From: CAZBSE01 sp964610385 | Lineage (GTDB): Bacteria; Actinomycetota; Humimicrobiia; Humimicrobiales; Humimicrobiaceae | DNA length: 64,000 bases | Assembly: GCA_964610385.1 (NCBI GenBank) | Contig: CAZSXW010000001.1 | Coordinates: 1 to 64,000 of the forward strand | Reading direction: 5' to 3' | Shown: positions 62,548 to 64,000 of the stretch, piece by piece | Layout: each line of letters opens with the position of its first letter | How positions within the stretch are numbered: the first letter of the stretch is position 1 | Position numbers and translations under genes: made by a program | Notes under the pieces: model-generated | The model's input: only the letters and a program-made list of their open reading frames with translations | What the model was told of the DNA's origin: nothing | Database searches by the model: none

Positions 62548-64000
62548 TTAATCGCCACCATTTTCCCTGAGTTTCCAGATGGTGCCTTCTTTTCTATCCT
62601 CAAGTATTACACCTTTAAGTTGAAGGTATTTCCTGATTTCATCAGCTTTTTTAAAATCTTTATTATCCCTGGCTGTTTCCCTTTCCTTTATCAGTTTTTC
62701 TATCTCCTGTCTTTTGATCTTAACCCTGCCTTCTATATTCTTCGCTGCCCCCGAAATTTCGCTTTTAAAACACAGTCCCAGTATCTCACCCAGCTTTTTT
62801 ATCTTATCAAATGCACTGGAAAGGCTGTCCTTCATAGAAGCACCGATCCTAAAATCCGGTTTTTGAATAATACTGTTTATGCTTTTAACAAATTCAAATA
62901 TATCGCCTATTGCCCTTGCTGAATTAAAGTCATCATCCATAGATTTTTTAAAGTCATCTTCAAGTCTTGTAGTGAAAGAGCCGAGTTTTAATATAATATT
63001 ACTATCTTCTTCTCTTACGGTATCACTGCCTGATAGCTTTTCTGCCTGCTCTATTAAAAATTTTATATTTCCCATAGTATTTGTAATTTTTTCCACAGCT
63101 TTTTCAGCCTCATTAAGTTTTTTCATGCTGAATTCCAGAGGGCTCCTGTAATGTGTCGAAAGAATATACATTTTGATAGTCTCAGGAGAAAAGATTTTTA
63201 GCAGATTTTTCAGTACCCAATTTTTTTTCAAACCCAGAGACTTAGACATCTTCCCTGCTTTTACTTCAATCATACCGTTGTGCATCCAGTATCTGACAAA
63301 ATCTCCCACCTCCGGAAAGGCAGCCTCAGATTGTGCAATCTCATTTTCGTGGTGGGGGAATATCAGATCTATTCCGCCGCCGTGAATATCAATACTTCTG
63401 CCCAGCAAGGCAGTCGACATTGCAGAACATTCAATATGCCATCCAGGTCTTCCCTTGCCCCATGGACTGTCCCAGGACGGTTCACCTTCCTTAGCCTTCT
63501 TCCATAAGGCAAAATCAATACTGTTTCTTTTTTCAAAATCATTTTCACCGATATCCTTCATCTCAGCTATATTCTGCCTTGAAAGTTTTCCATAATCGGC
63601 GAATTTACTTACTTCAAAATAAACATTGCCGTCCACTTCATAACCATAACCATTCTCCATTATCTTTTTTATTATATTTATTATTCCGGGAATCATCTCC
63701 GTTGCCAGCGGCATGTTAGTGAAACCGCCTATCTTTAAGTTTTCCAAATCTTCAAGGAATGCCTTTATATACCTGTCAGTTATCACTCTGCAGTCGACTT
63801 TTTCTTCATTTGCCTTTTTTATTATTTTATCCTCGATGTCTGTAATATTCTGTACATATTCCACTTTATAACCAGAAAACTCCAGGTAATTTCTGACCAT
63901 ATTAAATACAATAATTGGCCTGGAATTACCCACGGATATATAGTTATAAACAGTAGGGCCGCAGACATACATTCTGACTTTCCCGCTTTCTATCGGCTTA
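62548..64000 (-). CDS. cysS: Cysteinyl-tRNA synthetase (N-terminus beyond window)
   Basis: The frame is open to the window edge; about 12 residues precede MYVCGPTVY within the window and the first few are missing. Visible are CGPTVYNY, the zinc-site segment GWHIECSAMS, FPHHENEIAQSEA, GKMSKSLG (KMSKS motif) and a C-terminal helical domain. The class I HIGH motif, usually HIGN or HLGH in CysRS, reads SVGN here. The rest looks functional. Cotranscribed with rlmB. Confidence 0.95.
   Translation of the reverse strand, partial: KPIESGKVRMYVCGPTVYNYISVGNSRPIIVFNMVRNYLEFSGYKVEYVQNITDIEDKIIKKANEEKVDCRVITDRYIKAFLEDLENLKIGGFTNMPLATEMIPGIINIIKKIMENGYGYEVDGNVYFEVSKFADYGKLSRQNIAEMKDIGENDFEKRNSIDFALWKKAKEGEPSWDSPWGKGRPGWHIECSAMSTALLGRSIDIHGGGIDLIFPHHENEIAQSEAAFPEVGDFVRYWMHNGMIEVKAGKMSKSLGLKKNWVLKNLLKIFSPETIKMYILSTHYRSPLEFSMKKLNEAEKAVEKITNTMGNIKFLIEQAEKLSGSDTVREEDSNIILKLGSFTTRLEDDFKKSMDDDFNSARAIGDIFEFVKSINSIIQKPDFRIGASMKDSLSSAFDKIKKLGEILGLCFKSEISGAAKNIEGRVKIKRQEIEKLIKERETARDNKDFKKADEIRKYLQLKGVILEDRKEGTIWKLRENGGD

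Noticed and set aside
1..64000. CRISPR arrays, insertion sequences, prophage genes or rRNA
   Set aside because: No regularly spaced repeats, transposase, integrase, phage structural genes or rRNA segments were seen.

Overview
The window is AT-rich bacterial chromosome. Housekeeping genes (serS, pheA, ychF, rlmB, cysS, acc/fab genes, three tRNAs) alternate with sugar-uptake and catabolic operons. Several features suggest an uncultivated, anaerobic, saccharolytic bacterium with a single-membrane, Gram-positive-like envelope. These are the lipoprotein-anchored sugar-binding proteins and glycosidase with acidic linkers, the PASTA-type kinase with its PP2C phosphatase, the ferredoxin-fused EtfA, and the absence of outer-membrane proteins. 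A deep-branching Actinomycetota or Firmicutes-like lineage would fit, but the sequence alone does not settle taxonomy.

Layout. 0-12 kb: end of an HD-GYP gene, aldo/keto reductase, tRNA-Ser(UGA) with an unusual downstream repeat, serS, pheA, an envelope M23 peptidase, a CARDB-like membrane protein, ychF, a chagasin-type inhibitor, a PH-domain membrane protein, a QueG-like Fe-S protein, a methyltransferase, tRNA-Ala(GGC) and a response regulator with HD-GYP output. 12-15 kb: a second copy of the repeat beside tRNA-Leu(CAG), then TauE/DUF1634 and a C_GCAxxG_C_C protein. 15.9-26.4 kb (+ strand): a CUT2 sugar/polyol operon (binding protein, ATPase, permease, short-chain dehydrogenase, FGGY kinase, SorC regulator), a secreted GH30 glycosidase, and a DUF2089/membrane/YvlB-like trio. 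A bidirectional terminator at 26450-26478 separates these from 26.5-39.8 kb (- strand). That block is a xylose-type regulon: ROK regulator, CUT2 transporter with two permeases, two Gfo/Idh oxidoreductases, a ThuA-like protein, a TIM-barrel epimerase, xylA and xylB. 40-45 kb: malic enzyme with LarA, and PP2C with a four-PASTA kinase. 45-60 kb: fatty-acid initiation genes fabZ-fabD-fabG-fabF-accD-accA, a short biotin ligase, a PAS-GGDEF protein, an acyl-CoA dehydrogenase/EtfB/ferredoxin-EtfA operon, and bioY followed by a biotin-carrier fusion and accC. 60-64 kb: SNase-LTD protein, YacP-type NYN protein, rlmB and the start-truncated cysS.

How the parts work together. The two sugar operons feed pentoses, polyols or glycoside products into central metabolism. 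Malic enzyme, LarA and the Acd-EtfBA complex point to a fermentative, flavin-bifurcating redox economy. AccA/AccD, AccC and the carrier fusion supply malonyl-CoA, with BioY importing biotin and BirA attaching it.

Most unusual points. (1) Two 124-bp elements lie just 3' of tRNA-Ser and tRNA-Leu. Each copies its own tRNA's 3' tail and contains a stem arm that co-varies to match that tail. (2) ychF and etfB appear to start at AUA. (3) A carboxyltransferase domain that has lost both metal-binding histidines is fused to a complete AccB-type biotin carrier. (4) CysRS carries SVGN instead of HIGN. (5) Perfect hairpins follow both sugar-binding-protein genes.
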